Below are positions 1-11,300 of a stretch of DNA of 64,000 nucleotides, piece after piece. A model generated the notes under the pieces. That model ran no database searches. It saw nothing but the letters and a program-made list of their open reading frames with translations, and was not told the origin of the DNA. The DNA lies in contig SSBO01000001.1 in NCBI GenBank assembly GCA_005281725.1, forward strand, positions 10,432,251-10,496,250. Reading direction: 5' to 3'. The position numbers were made by a program, and so were the translations under genes. The first letter of the stretch is position 1; the number at the start of each line of letters is the position of its first letter. The stretch is from Wuchereria bancrofti. Its lineage: Eukaryota; Nematoda; Chromadorea; Rhabditida; Onchocercidae.

Positions 1-330
1 GAATCTATTGTTTTCGCACTCTCTATTTGATTTAAAGTTGGCACACATATTGGCATATTTTCGTTGTGTGTGTTGTTATTATTTCACATTTCGATCTTTC
101 TACAATTTTTTGCTTCCATCTGTTCTTTTTATTTTTGTTAACTTTTCCTCTTAAACTCATTCCCTGTTGTTTGTTTCTGGTGGATTTAGGTATTCAAGTT
201 ATGAAACAATGTGTATTGCTTCACTTTGGTCTTTGGACATTTAACAAAATTGAACGATTTTTATTTAAACTGTCGTTTGAAACAAGCTTGAAATTTGATT
301 TCTGATCTCCTGAGTTGATTGAGGATAGAT

Positions 331-341
331 CTCTCCTTCAG
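331..341 (+). other. Candidate splice or trans-splice acceptor before the first gene
   Basis: A pyrimidine-rich tract ending in CAG lies 28 bases upstream of the ATG at 370. No upstream coding exon was recognised in bases 1-330, so this may be a spliced-leader addition site. The rest of bases 1-369 shows no gene that I can support. Confidence 0.35.
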
Positions 342-369
342 TGATTATTGGGTACTTGAGTATCAAAGG

Positions 370-1062
370 ATGCGCGAACACAGTGATTATCGATGGGGTG
401 ATTATTATTTGTCGGGTGGACGTAAAGGCAAAAAGTCATGGGTTTTGGAATTAATTCATACAACCAATCAAATGATACCAACCTTCAATGAACTATTTGA
501 TGAGGTGAGCTGTAAGTGTGTGTGTGTGTGTTGTGTTGTATTATACAGAAAGACTTTGAAATTAAAATTTCCTGAAATGCCACAGCGTAAATAATATTGA
601 ACGCAAATAGCATAAATTGGTATTGAACGAGCTTTCAAAATTTATTTTTTAACCGAAACTATAAAATGATTATACTTTATTGCATTATGTAGCTTTGTAA
701 CATTGATTGGATGAGTCTCTATATGGTTTTTGTAACTTTTTCTTTTATGACGGATTGTAAAATTCCATGAAAAATATTACTGCTTGTGATAAAACCATGG
801 GAATAAGGATTTTGCTATTGTTTGAACAATTTTATCACTTTGTTTCGGAAGATTATATATTCAAATTTAACTGATCATCATTCAGGAGACATTCTATGTG
901 TTTGCATTCATCGTTGTCATATCATCCTTCCTGACTGCTTTCTTTCTGGCTAAAGTGGTCGGCATACGAATTCGCGAATATCCACTAAATGTGAACCGTG
1001 AGTGGCGTGATGCACGGCCAGCAAATCCTTTTCGTTTCCCATGGAATCGAAATAGTTGTTGA
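370..1062 (+). CDS. Small single-pass membrane protein, unknown function
   Basis: Two exons, 370-504 and 886-1062, joined in phase 0 by a GTGAGC donor and a TTCAG acceptor, give 103 residues. The N-terminal half is polar and rich in aromatic and basic residues (starts MREHSDYRWGDYY). Exon 2 opens with a hydrophobic stretch at about residues 48-67 (FYVFAFIVVISSFLTAFFLA), which I read as one membrane span. A short basic, proline-containing tail with RPANPFRFPW follows. By the positive-inside rule the arginine-rich C-terminus is probably cytosolic. I chose the ATG at 370 because the frame upstream has no earlier ATG, only a TTG, and it follows a good acceptor. I do not recognise the family. The AATAAA at 1183 would give a short 3' UTR. 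Confidence 0.6.
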
Positions 1063-2142
1063 TATTCTTTTGGCTTTCAAAATTTAAAAACTTTCTATAA
1101 GCGAAGCAAAAGAAGCATGATACCATGTCTGTTTAATCATCAATGAGAACATTTAATGCTACAAGTACATTTTTCAAGTTGTAATAAATTGTTAAATCTT
1201 CATTACTAAAGTACTAATCATTTTTTTAATTTACGGGAGTTTATAATGTATTGTAGTCATTAACGTACTGTAATATGTTCATCAATTGTGTTATTTGATC
1301 TATATAGTTTTTTCTTTCTTTTTTTTCTTCAATAACTCAATTTGTTTGATGGCTTAGGTATAGTTTTACATTTTCTTTCATACGTTTAATAGTTTCACAT
1401 TTTCTTTCGTCAGAAATGCTTTAATTAAGTGAATTGATCTGATTGTTCTTTCTTAGCATTTATTTTGACATCCTCAAATTTTATTTCAACGTTTGAATGC
1501 TTCTTTCATAAGTTGATGAACTTGTTATAACCAGTGGAAAGTGCTTATTGAAACAGAAAAAATATTTTAGTCTTTATTTGTAAGCAGTAATTTAGTACTA
1601 AGTATTTTTCGAAAAAATTCATGCGAGATTGAATAAAGTGAAATATATCAGATCTTTTTCTTGTTTTCCCATCATTTAATTTTAATTGGATTTGTGAAAA
1701 CAGTCTGCTTCTTCATTTTTGTATGAAGCGGTTGAAGACTCAATCTTGTAAGGACGTGCTAATAGCAGTTTTCTACAATAATATTATATATACATACATA
1801 TTCATATTTCTTATTCTTTCTTAACGAAAACATAAATTCGTAGAAGCCAAATACTTCTTCAGAGTTAGTAAATTAGAAATATCGGATGCTGGGAGTGGTG
1901 CATTTCTAAGTAGTGTAAATCATGATTAAATATGTGGTTGAATATCCTGAAAAAGTCTAATAACTCAGTCTTTTTTCTGTTCATGTTAACAACATTGAAT
2001 TATGGCTGTGTTAATTTCAATTTCAGTAATAAGTAGAAAAGATTTGAAAAGGATATTTTCTAAGGCACATATGCCCGAGATATCGATATATTTAAAGGTT
2101 TCCTGAAATTCAATGTTATGTAAAGTTTTGCATATTTTTCAG
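1063..2142. other. Intergenic stretch; should hold the first exon of the helicase gene but none was found
   Basis: About 1.1 kb of AT-rich DNA lies between the small membrane protein gene and the first recognised helicase exon. I looked for the missing exon, which should end with an MTPVQ-like Q motif and a GT donor, and did not find it. Apart from the poly(A) signal at 1183 I see no feature I can support. Confidence 0.4.
1183..1188 (+). terminator. Candidate poly(A) signal for the small membrane protein gene
   Basis: AATAAA lies 120 bases downstream of the TGA at 1060-1062 on the same strand. The position is plausible for nematode 3' end formation. Confidence 0.4.
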
Positions 2143-5100
2143 GAACAGGTAATAGAGAGATTATTAAAGTTCCAAGATGTTATTGTGCAAGCACCAACTG
2201 GTTCCGGAAAAACTCTCGCATATATTTTACCACTGTTTACTATTTTATGGAAAAAGAAAAAGGTTTGATTCTTCAATGTATTAATAACATTACGATTGAC
2301 TAATATCATTGAAATATCACTGATAAATGGACTGGTATGAGTAAATTTCAATGAATTTACGAATGTTTACATGATTCCGAAGCTATAACTTTGTTGGAAG
2401 TTACAAAGTCATTCTGTGTTGTAGGTTTGGCCAGAAAATGAAATAGGTGCAGTGATGATTGTTCCAAGCCGAGAATTAGCAAAACAAGTTGGCGCAATTT
2501 GTAAATTGTTTGCGGATGCACTCTCCCTCAGTATGCGTGTGATGATTGGTGGAAAAAAAGGAAAATCTAGCTCAAAAGCAGACCAATGTCTAAGGTTTCT
2601 CTCATTTCTATTTTTTTATCAAATGGAAGTATCTTCGGCAGATCACCTGTAATTTTTAGTCTGAAATCATAATTTTATGTTGAATTTTCGTTGTTAGAAA
2701 TTAAAAAAAAAAAGTAAGAACAAATTAGAAGTGCTAAAAGAATGACATTGTTGAGTATTTTCATTATGCTTTTAAATGCTGAATAGTTTATGGAATACAG
2801 TAATTTCTTGTTTTACATAATTTAATTTTTAGCGCTGCAGTAATAATAGCTACTCCTGGAAGGTTACAGTCATTGATATCGTCTAATTCAGATTTCAAAA
2901 AAGCTTTAAAAGCTCTTGAAATATTGATTATTGATGAAGCAGATCGATATACAGACTCAAGTTTCAAAGCTGGGTAAGCAAAAACTTGGCATGACTCAAA
3001 TGCTCAGTAAAGTTTATAGTATATTTCTAGTTGTAACATATATGTAACAACATGTATTATTGCATTTAGTAATTGTATATGCCATTTTAGTATGACTGAA
3101 ATTCTGGAATCCTTACCCAAACAGAGACGGACTGGTTTATTCTCTGCAACACAGGCCAAAGAAATGGAAGAAATTGTGAAGTTTGGATTAAGGTTGTTTA
3201 TTTCATTATCGTTGTTCAAATCACCAAGTATCATCGGTTAGCATTTAATTTGCCCTTTTGTGAATTCTTATAGAAATCCCACACAAATTACAATTACAAA
3301 TTGTGGTGCAATGCTTGATTCGGTTGATTCAGTGGAGGCAATATCACCAAATACGCTGAATAACTTTTATATGGTTTTTTTTTTCTTAACTTTCTTAAAA
3401 AAAATAAGTTCTAGGTAGCAATTTTTAAATTAATTGCTCTCATAAAAGACTTTTCAATCACAGCAATAAAAATAGGGTTATTTCTTTCTCTTCTACAAAA
3501 CTAAGCTGGGAATGTACTGATCTGTTTTTCATCATATTGTAGTAGATCACTTAGTACTTTCCTTGTAAATTCTCAACTTTCTAACTATTCTTTTTTCTTT
3601 GAGCTATCTTTTATTTACATTCAATTTTTATATTTAGGTAGTGAAAGCTGATCAAAAATTGCATCTGTTGGCAGAATTTATCCGAAGTCATCCAAAATCA
3701 AAAATACTAATTTTTTTCTCAACTTGTCAATGTGTTGAATACATGCAGATAGTATTGAAAGAACTCATTCAAAAAAGACAAATATTTGCATTGCATGGGA
3801 AGAAAAGAAAGAAAGCAGAGAATCAGGTATAGTTTTTTGGATATCAATATTTGATTTACTGCTAGTTTTTTTTATGCTGCATTTTATGGATGCATATAAT
3901 TCGCATTTTATAAAGTAATTCGTAACAGATAAAGCATTAGTTTATAGGATGATATATTCAGAAATATTCGGATTCCCAGGATTTAAAATTCATTTATTTA
4001 AATTTTTATTTGGTTTTACTTACAGTTGCAAAGTTTCCGAAAAATTGGCAAATCACTGATGTTGTGTACAGATGTGCTTTCTCGAGGTATCGATGTTGAC
4101 AATATTGATTGGGTCGTGCAGTTTGATGTACCAAAACAAACAAGGTCTATCTTTTATTTTTTTTTTTCTTCGTTTTGATCAATATTGCTTTCTCAGTCAA
4201 TAGGGAATTAGAATTAATGACTCTTTCAAGTATTTACGGTAAGTTGGAGACGTCTTCATCACTGAATTTATGATAGTTTTTAGTTTTACTATTACAAATA
4301 ACGTTAAATTAAACAGTCGAGTGATGATTTTCATGTATATTATAACAGAAGGCCGTAATTGGAGATTAAAATTCTGACATTTTTTTGAATTTCTCTGACT
4401 CAAAGTAGTACAACATTAATTTGAACAAGCTAAATTATATTAACGAATTTACTAGTGCTTAAAAGAAATGCATAGAGTAGAAATAATTAATGTATAATAT
4501 ATACAAGAAAAACACGTACAGAGCACAGGACGATACTACTAAAAAGCTGTATTGTTTTCCTTAGTTCGTTTTTAAATTTCGGAATATCTTATGTGGTTGT
4601 TATGGATGATAGCATAAATATTCTCTTACATTACGTGTATAAAATTAATTTGACTTATTCATTAGTTAACGTTCAAAATACAAATCTCTAAAATTAAGAA
4701 TTGCTGTTAAAATTTCTAGCTGGTTTGTTCATCGCGCTGGTCGGAGTGCAAGGTGTGGTAAAGTGGGGAATAATGTGTTGTTCCTTACACCAGAAGAAAC
4801 GGCTTACATTGAATTTATTGAGAAGTATGAGAAAGTTTCGCTGACTGAAATGAAAGTTGATCTAAAGGAAGATGATGGAGCGGAACAAATAAGGCAGCAG
4901 ATCATTAAGATGGCTTCAAAAGAGCGGTATGTCCACTCTTTCTTTAACTATTTCAGCTGCTTATTTAAATTTTATCTGAAAGATTAGAGAAATAATTAAA
5001 AGAAATAATCCATTGTATTTGTATCTCAATATTCACTATCAGCATGTGTTGATTTAGCAAAGAACATAACAACTGTTTGTATTGGAAGATAGCGCATAAA

Positions 5101-6087
5101 TACAGCGCTTAAAGGCTAACTTTTGCGGCTTCATTAAATAATTAATTAAACTTTAGAGAAATCCTGGAATGTGGTACTCGAGCATTTATGTCATTCGTTG
5201 AATCATATGTGCGTCATGATTGCAATGTTGTGTGTTCGTCTAAAGGTAACAAAATTTTTTTTTTCTGTCTCATTTCATTCATTTTCTACGAGTTACTAAT
5301 TAGTCGAAGTAAAAAAAAACTCGGGAAACCGAGATTTAGATTTCAATTCAAATATTTTCCGAAATGTTAACTTGCAGATTTGGATGTCGTTGGTTATGGC
5401 CATGCTTATGGATTGTTACGTCTTCCACGTATGAAAGAATTTCATCATAGCGATTTGAGTGATTTTAAACGCTCTGATTTAAATACTTCAGAAATACCGT
5501 ATAAAAATGCTGAAAAGGAGAAACGAAGGCAAGAAAAGTTGCTGCTTCTGAAGACTGAAAACAAAGAACTGAAAAAGGTACACCAGTTAAATTTCCGACA
5601 AATCCTTTTCTTTCGAATCTTTGTCTTTATCTGCTCATTATTCCTTACGTTTCGGTTTCGAAGCTATCTAACGAACACATTTAAATCGGAGATCCATCCA
5701 AATTTTCATCGCTCTAACGTAGAATCATAAATTTAATCACATAAGTGTCTTTAAAAACTAATGGTCTAAGAATTAATGTTTATGATAGCCATTTTTAAGG
5801 CCTCTAAATTTATTTTCCATCGAAAATTTGACTGATGGGTCAATGTATTTCTTCACCATTTTGCTGAAGTCAGACTCATAAATTTTTTACAGGCAAGCAG
5901 ACCTCAGAAAAGAAAGTTAGGTGCTAGACAAACTCCCCAAAAAGATTCTGCAAAGAAGCGACGGCATAGCGAAACCAAGGAGAACATGGATGATTTCGTT
6001 TCAGACTTCTCATTACTGAAGAAATTAAAAAAAGGAAGATTGAAAAAAAAGGAATACGATGAACTAATGGCGGATAGTTCCTGCTAA
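2143..6087 (+). CDS. DDX55: DEAD-box RNA helicase, DDX55/Spb4 family (5' end not found)
   Basis: ATP-dependent RNA helicase. Family members act in the nucleolus on 27S pre-rRNA during 60S subunit assembly. Eleven exons: 2143-2262, 2425-2594, 2833-2973, 3091-3192, 3274-3373, 3638-3826, 4026-4144, 4720-4926, 5157-5245, 5378-5577, 5893-6087. They join in one frame to 543 visible residues ending at TAA 6085-6087. Motifs in order: Walker A APTGSGKT (visible residues 17-24), PSRELA, TPGR, DEAD in [25 protein letters not shown], and HRAGRSAR. The C-terminal part has the DDX55-type segments [15 protein letters not shown] and [18 protein letters not shown] plus a basic tail. Human DDX55 is about 600 residues, so roughly 35-40 N-terminal residues including the Q motif are missing here. 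The first visible residues (EQVIERLL) align to the point just after MTPVQ. The family call is strong; the true start is unknown. Confidence 0.93.
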
Positions 6088-6693
6088 ATATTCTTATGTT
6101 AAATTTTATGCTTGAAGTTATGTTTTTAATAAGTAAAGTAAAATTGCTCTATGATTGCACTGATGTTAGAAATTTTAAAGCGGACGGATTCATGAACACA
6201 AAACACAGGATGCTTATTTCAATAGTTATTTTAATATTTGAGATTCCGCTGTTAGCGATGTCCAGAATAAGTAGATTGCTAATTCATAATGTGTGGCAAT
6301 ATAATAAATCTCCGACTTATTCACTGAAATGCGTGTAAAAGTGGCACTGCACAGGTTTCGGGAATTAACCCTACAATCCTTAATTGGATTGACGATCAGT
6401 TTGTTCAACAGAAACGTTTGTCTACTACTACAGTTACAAAAAACTCTATTCTTGCGTAAGAATACAAGAAACCTTTTATAATGAAATATGATAAAGATGA
6501 CACATCGACGATATTCATAAGGCAAGAAAAAATAGGAAGGAAAGGAACTTTTTGAAAATTATAAAAATTAGGCCTCAAATGAAAATCATCAACGATAAAC
6601 ACAAACTGAACAGCAAATGGAAAATGATAGGAGAAAAAAGTAGGTTCATATAGTAAGGATGTGGATATCATCTCCATAGTAAACCTCGACTTG

Positions 6694-6724
<31 letters not shown>

Positions 6725-6908
6725 ATCCTCGGGATCTTTCGTAAGAAATCAAAATTCTAGAAGACTAACTCCTTGTTTGTCATCACAATCAATAAGAAAA
6801 TGAAAGAATTTCGTTAGATATGACTGGAAAGAAAGAATATCAATGATTTATGATAATGTGATCGCGTGGCATTATCCACATTCCGCGACATTCGATAATA
6901 GCGTCTGC
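6088..6908. other. Convergent intergenic region with long T-run
   Basis: The 3' flanks of the helicase (+) and the G-gamma gene (-) meet here. It contains the AATAAA at 6303 and an uninterrupted T-run of about 26 bases at 6694-6719, which is A-rich on the G-gamma strand. The open frames in this stretch are low-complexity and I do not support any as genes. Confidence 0.5.
6303..6308 (+). terminator. Candidate poly(A) signal for the helicase gene
   Basis: AATAAA lies 216 bases after the helicase stop codon, on the coding strand and before the convergent G-gamma gene. Confidence 0.4.
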
Positions 6909-7714
6909 TTAAAGTAGCAAACACTGGAAGGAACTTTTAGGCCGAAATGGATTCATCTTATCATTTGGAAAACCTGTCAGTAATATGTCGTCTCTCTGAC
7001 AATCTTGCGTATACCTGAAACCCCAACAAATTAATAAGAATAAATTTGCTCCCGGAATATGTGAAATATTCCTATTCATCAAAGAATTCTCCCAAACAAG
7101 AAAGATTTCCTCCACTTCAAACATTCATGTGAAAGAGGATACAATAAGTTTAATCATGTAATTGAGTCCGATGAGCTTATCCCACTAAAGTTAACATAAA
7201 AGTGTACTTGAGGACTATACGAGGCTCTTGCTAATTAATATCCCAGTTAAACATGCATTTCAAAACAACAGTTTCTGAATTAATTTGAAATATTAAAGTA
7301 AGAATCTCAGGAAACCATGACACTAGAAATCATTAGGATTTCTTATTTTGAAAAAAAAAAGTTTCGCAGTTGGTAGATGGACAGAAAAAATGTAAAAAAG
7401 TAAAAAATCGATTCTTCATCTTTTCGACTTCTCAATTTTCACGTAAATTTCTGGTAATTCCTTCTCAAAACCATAAATGCATATTTCCTTACACCAAAGG
7501 TAGTCTCATCACAATAATTTTTGTATAACTCATAAAAAATCCAAATATGCAACGAATGAAGCATTTATTATATGAAGTTTGAAAAAGTATAATCTCACCG
7601 TACTAAATCACTGGCCGTTTGAGAGATCGTCGTACGACGTAAGTTACGTTCACGACGTAACTGTTCCACAACACTTCGTGCCTGTTGAACGGAATGAGTA
7701 TCTCTTGCGCTCAT
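6909..7714 (-). CDS. Heterotrimeric G-protein gamma subunit
   Basis: Minus-strand gene in two exons: 7599-7714 (ATG at 7712-7714) and 6909-7014 (TAA at 6909-6911), with a GTGAG donor and a TTTCAG acceptor joined through a split Arg codon. The product is 73 residues, normal for G-gamma. Residues 11-20 read QARSVVEQLR, the usual gamma N-terminal helix that pairs with G-beta as a coiled coil. SQTASDLV follows at 31-38, then an NPFRP segment near residues 60-64 (consensus NPF), and the C-terminus QCLLL. The CLLL box predicts geranylgeranylation of Cys70 and membrane anchoring after trimming. The role would be to form a beta-gamma dimer below a seven-transmembrane receptor. C. elegans has two such genes, gpc-1 and gpc-2; I cannot say which this matches. 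The gene is convergent with the helicase and divergent from RRP5. Confidence 0.88.
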
Positions 7715-7745
7715 CTTATTCGCACTTCGTAATCAACTTATGAAT

Positions 7746-7756
7746 CCTATAAAAAG
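7746..7756 (-). other. Candidate trans-splice acceptor for the G-gamma gene
   Basis: On the minus strand a CTTTTTATAG tract is followed by G, 31 bases upstream of the G-gamma ATG. No upstream coding exon was seen, so this may be the spliced-leader addition site. Confidence 0.35.
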
Positions 7757-7862
7757 TTTCAGATACGTCAAAATAATATGATTTAATGGCATCTACCAGA
7801 GATCGAATATTAATAAACTGTTGCGATGAATTTGAACGCAACCTGAATTCTGTACGTGGCAA

Positions 7863-8062
7863 TCACGAATTCTGAACAGAAGGACTGCCCTCCTAACACG
7901 CAAATGGATACGTATAACAAGCACGAATTCTGATTTTTAACCAAACGAGCTGTCTCCTTAATACGTAAATGAAGACGTGCAACACGTACGAGTTCTCATT
8001 TTTAACCAAAAGAGATGCCTGACTAACACGTAAATGAACACGTATAACACGCAAAAACCTGC
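7863..8062. repeat. Imperfect tandem repeat, 65-bp period, about three copies
   Basis: Two full diverged units (7895-7959 and 7960-8024) are flanked by partial ones (from about 7863 and from 8025). Each unit carries an ACACG(C/T)AAATG box followed by a TTTTTAACCAAA box exactly one period apart. The repeat sits between the divergent starts of the G-gamma and RRP5 genes. A minus-strand open frame through it only reflects the repeat. Confidence 0.75.
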
Positions 8063-8300
8063 TTCCAAACACAAAACACTCACCACCCCACCACCTCATC
8101 AATGATTCATCCAAATTTTACAATTTAACGCATCGTTGTTATATCCTGACGCTGTTTCACTTTTTTTTTTTTTCGTGTGGGATCAGTTTTTTTTTACGAG
8201 GGGTTAGTTTAGTCTACGTGAAGTTATTACAGTAACTTAGGACTAAGTGATCGTTTGTTCTGTTCTATTCTGGAAAACCTGAAGATTCTTGTATAATTCT

Positions 8301-8310
8301 TATATTTCAG
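8301..8310 (+). other. Candidate trans-splice acceptor for RRP5
   Basis: TATATTTCAG ends 13 bases before the RRP5 ATG at 8324. No upstream coding exon was recognised, so spliced-leader addition is likely. Confidence 0.45.
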
Positions 8311-8323
8311 AGAAAGAACAAGC

Positions 8324-11300
8324 ATGGAAATTGATTTCCCACGTGAAGATTTGTCCGTAAGTAAAAAACGTCGGAAAATACATTCAGTTAATGATGAAAC
8401 AACGGATGTGAAGGTGAATTTTTAGTTAAACTTAAAATGATTGTATGCAGAAATAAGTAATGTAATGTTTAATTCATGTTTGTATTTTTAAACTACAATA
8501 AAGTTAACGTTAACTGTAGATAATGATGCTAGTATCAGCAATATTAATGATGCTAATGTTAACAGTAATAGTAGAAGTCTTCAGTGCAGAACTTGTGCTA
8601 CCATTTGTACAGCAATATTGATGAAGATAATGATAGCAATAATAGTGATAACATTTATTATAACAATAATTACACTAGAGAATAGATGATGACTATGATA
8701 ACAGTAAGTGATAGTTATTCATACTGAAAATATTGACGTTATTAGCATTGTAAAATGACATATTATTACTAATGGTATTTATTTTGTTTTAAATAATATA
8801 AGAAATTGATTAATGGAATTCATAGGAATAAAGTAGTGAAAATTATCGAAGTTTTCTAATGATGTTTTCAGCAAGTATCAATTAAAAATGAGCAAAAGTC
8901 GGAATATGTTGGTGTATGGAATCAGCGTATAACTCCGAATTTTCTCGCTGAAGGGATACTTGGATTGGGTGTTGTTATGAAAGTAAGCTTTTGAGATGAA
9001 TTAATTACTTCTTGTTTTACATAATATGAATGTACGGCTTCAGTGACTAAGGAAGTTTTTTTCATTCTAAGAATGATTCTATTTAGATTAGAGAGACAGA
9101 AATACTGTTGGAATGTTCGGATGGTGTAATTGTTAAAGTACCTGTTCAAAATTTTGGCAACTTGATGCTGGAAACACTTAGAAATTCATCTGTTACGCTA
9201 GAAGATGTCTTTAGAGTTGGTCAAATGCTAGCATTCAAAGTTATCAAAGGCAGAGAAACTCATGGTATTTTCATAATTTTCAATTTCTCTTCTCTAAATT
9301 TAGTTCCTATAAAATTTGATCTGAAAAATTTTGTAGTATAGTGCAAAATGAGATGTTAGCTTTTAATGGCTATCAAAAGTTAGATAGTACAACTCCTTTA
9401 TGCATTATTAAGTAATCAGACTAAGGGATATTTTGATAGAAGTGCTTGCTTGCTTACTTATAATTTGCTTTCTATAACCCTACTTCCCTGTAGGTTCAGA
9501 TCGATTTTTTAATAGTCATTACAGTTTGAAATTTGTGACTTAATATTGTTGAAAACTTGGATATGTTAGTAATTAAATCTAGCAAATTGCTTCAATTTCA
9601 AAAGAGTTTTTCATGAACATCAATAAAAATAAGTAAGGAATCGGGGATGTAAGTAATTTCTATTTGTTCATCTTTCAGATACTCAAAAGAAAGGGAAAAA
9701 ATCTCCATATCCTATTGTTAGTTGTGATCCACTGATTGTAAATTTTCATCTCAATCCTGGTGCTCTAATTGATGGTCTTGTGCTTAATGGTGTTGTGGGA
9801 AGTGTAGAAGATAAAGGTATAATTTCAAGAAGTTTATTACTTTTTTATTTAGCTTTTTTTTTGTTTAATTGTTTTATTTTTTTTTTTTATTTTTTTCAGC
9901 GGCTTTAATGAAAAATAACTGTTACAGGTGTTATTATCAATCTTGGCTTACAGTCGGTTGAATTAAAAGGATTTCTAGCAGAAAGACATTTACCATCTAC
10001 TTTTCCAAAGGAGAGCTTAGTGAAAGGACAACCACTTTTACTGCGAATACAGAATGAAAGTTCATCAAATAAAGTAAAACTAATTTTTCAATTTTGAATA
10101 GTGACTATTCTAAAACTATAAACCACTTTTTTTTGATTAATGATTTGAATTTAATTTGAACAGCTAATTTCAGCAGGAATTCATATTTTAAAAATCCAAA
10201 AATTCGCATAAATTAAATTATTTTTGTTGTAGAAGACACGAGTTATCAACTTGTCTGCTGTTCCTGAAATGGAATGTTTGGATGATGCCGTTGTTAAGAA
10301 ACTTAAACTTAACGATTTAATGCCAGGAACTTTACTTTTAGTAAATCCTTTGCAGCCAACTCATAGTGGTGTTTATGTCAATATTGGGAATGGTAAACTT
10401 TATAGCTTTAGAATTTGATCCTATCAAAATTAATTTTTTTTTTTTTTTTAAATTAATTTTTTTATAAAATTTAATAATTCAGTATATTCTAGCTATAGGT
10501 AAATCTAAAAAAATAGTTCTGTCTAGAAAGGAAAATAATCTGTTTATAAAAACATCAACTAATTAGGTTATCAATGGTTGTATCATTAAAAGCTTAAAGT
10601 TAAGGTTGAATTTGGGATTGCCACTCGAAAACTAGATTTCTTTGAAGGACATAATTTAGTTTTAACTGTGACGTTTTCTGTATATGTTGTTAAACAATAA
10701 AAACTATTCTCTTTTTAAGAGAACATATTCTCTCTTTTTGGTTTTTAATGACTTCATTCTTAAGTATTTCAGATATAAAAGGATATGTGAGCAGGCAACA
10801 TTTACCACCTAGGTATCGCAACGATCCCTACAAATGTTTGAAGTCTTTTAAAACAATTGTGATGTTTTGTCAACAAAATAGCAATTTATTAACATTAAAT
10901 GGACATCCAGATATAATTGCTGTTAGTAAATTCGTAAAACGAACTAATTTTGAGGTATGTTGCCTTTCTTTTTTTATGATAATTATTTTGTGTCGATAAT
11001 TATTAACGATTGGATAGTAGGCTTTTTTTTTCTTTACCCTTCATACAACCTTTGATTGATTTTTCACTACTATGATCGTTCACTGTTGTTGTCTTCTTAT
11101 TTTTTTCTTTGTTGTAGTTGCTCATTCTATATGAATTAAATATGCTTGGACTTTCAGCAGTTCAACTAGTTTTATTTTGATCTTTTAATGGTTTAGGTAT
11201 TTTAATTTCAAAAGATTAAAAGATTTTTTTACTTTTTACTAAGCTCATTTCACTTGCTTAGTGAGATAATTGTAATACTTTGTTTTACATATTTTCGGTT

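Larger units (their letters stand above)
7715..8323. promoter_or_regulatory. Divergent 5' region shared by G-gamma (-) and RRP5 (+)
   Basis: About 600 bp separate the two ATGs, so both promoters must lie here unless one is distant. The region holds the 65-bp repeat, a T-run at about 8160-8173 and the acceptors listed for each gene. I see no clear core promoter element. The regulatory role is inferred from position only. Confidence 0.4.

Noticed and set aside
1704..1747. Possible upstream helicase exon (TCAG-like acceptor, 44 open bases, GTAAGG donor)
   Set aside because: Reads SASSFLYEAVEDSIL but has no Q motif, no connection to the MTPVQ position and no second exon to complete it.
6405..6752. 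115-residue minus-strand frame downstream of G-gamma
   Set aside because: Contains a long Lys run from the T-run and no conserved pattern; lies in the convergent 3' flanks.
7893..8114. 73-residue minus-strand frame upstream of RRP5
   Set aside because: It reads through the 65-bp tandem repeat and shows the repeat's periodicity only.
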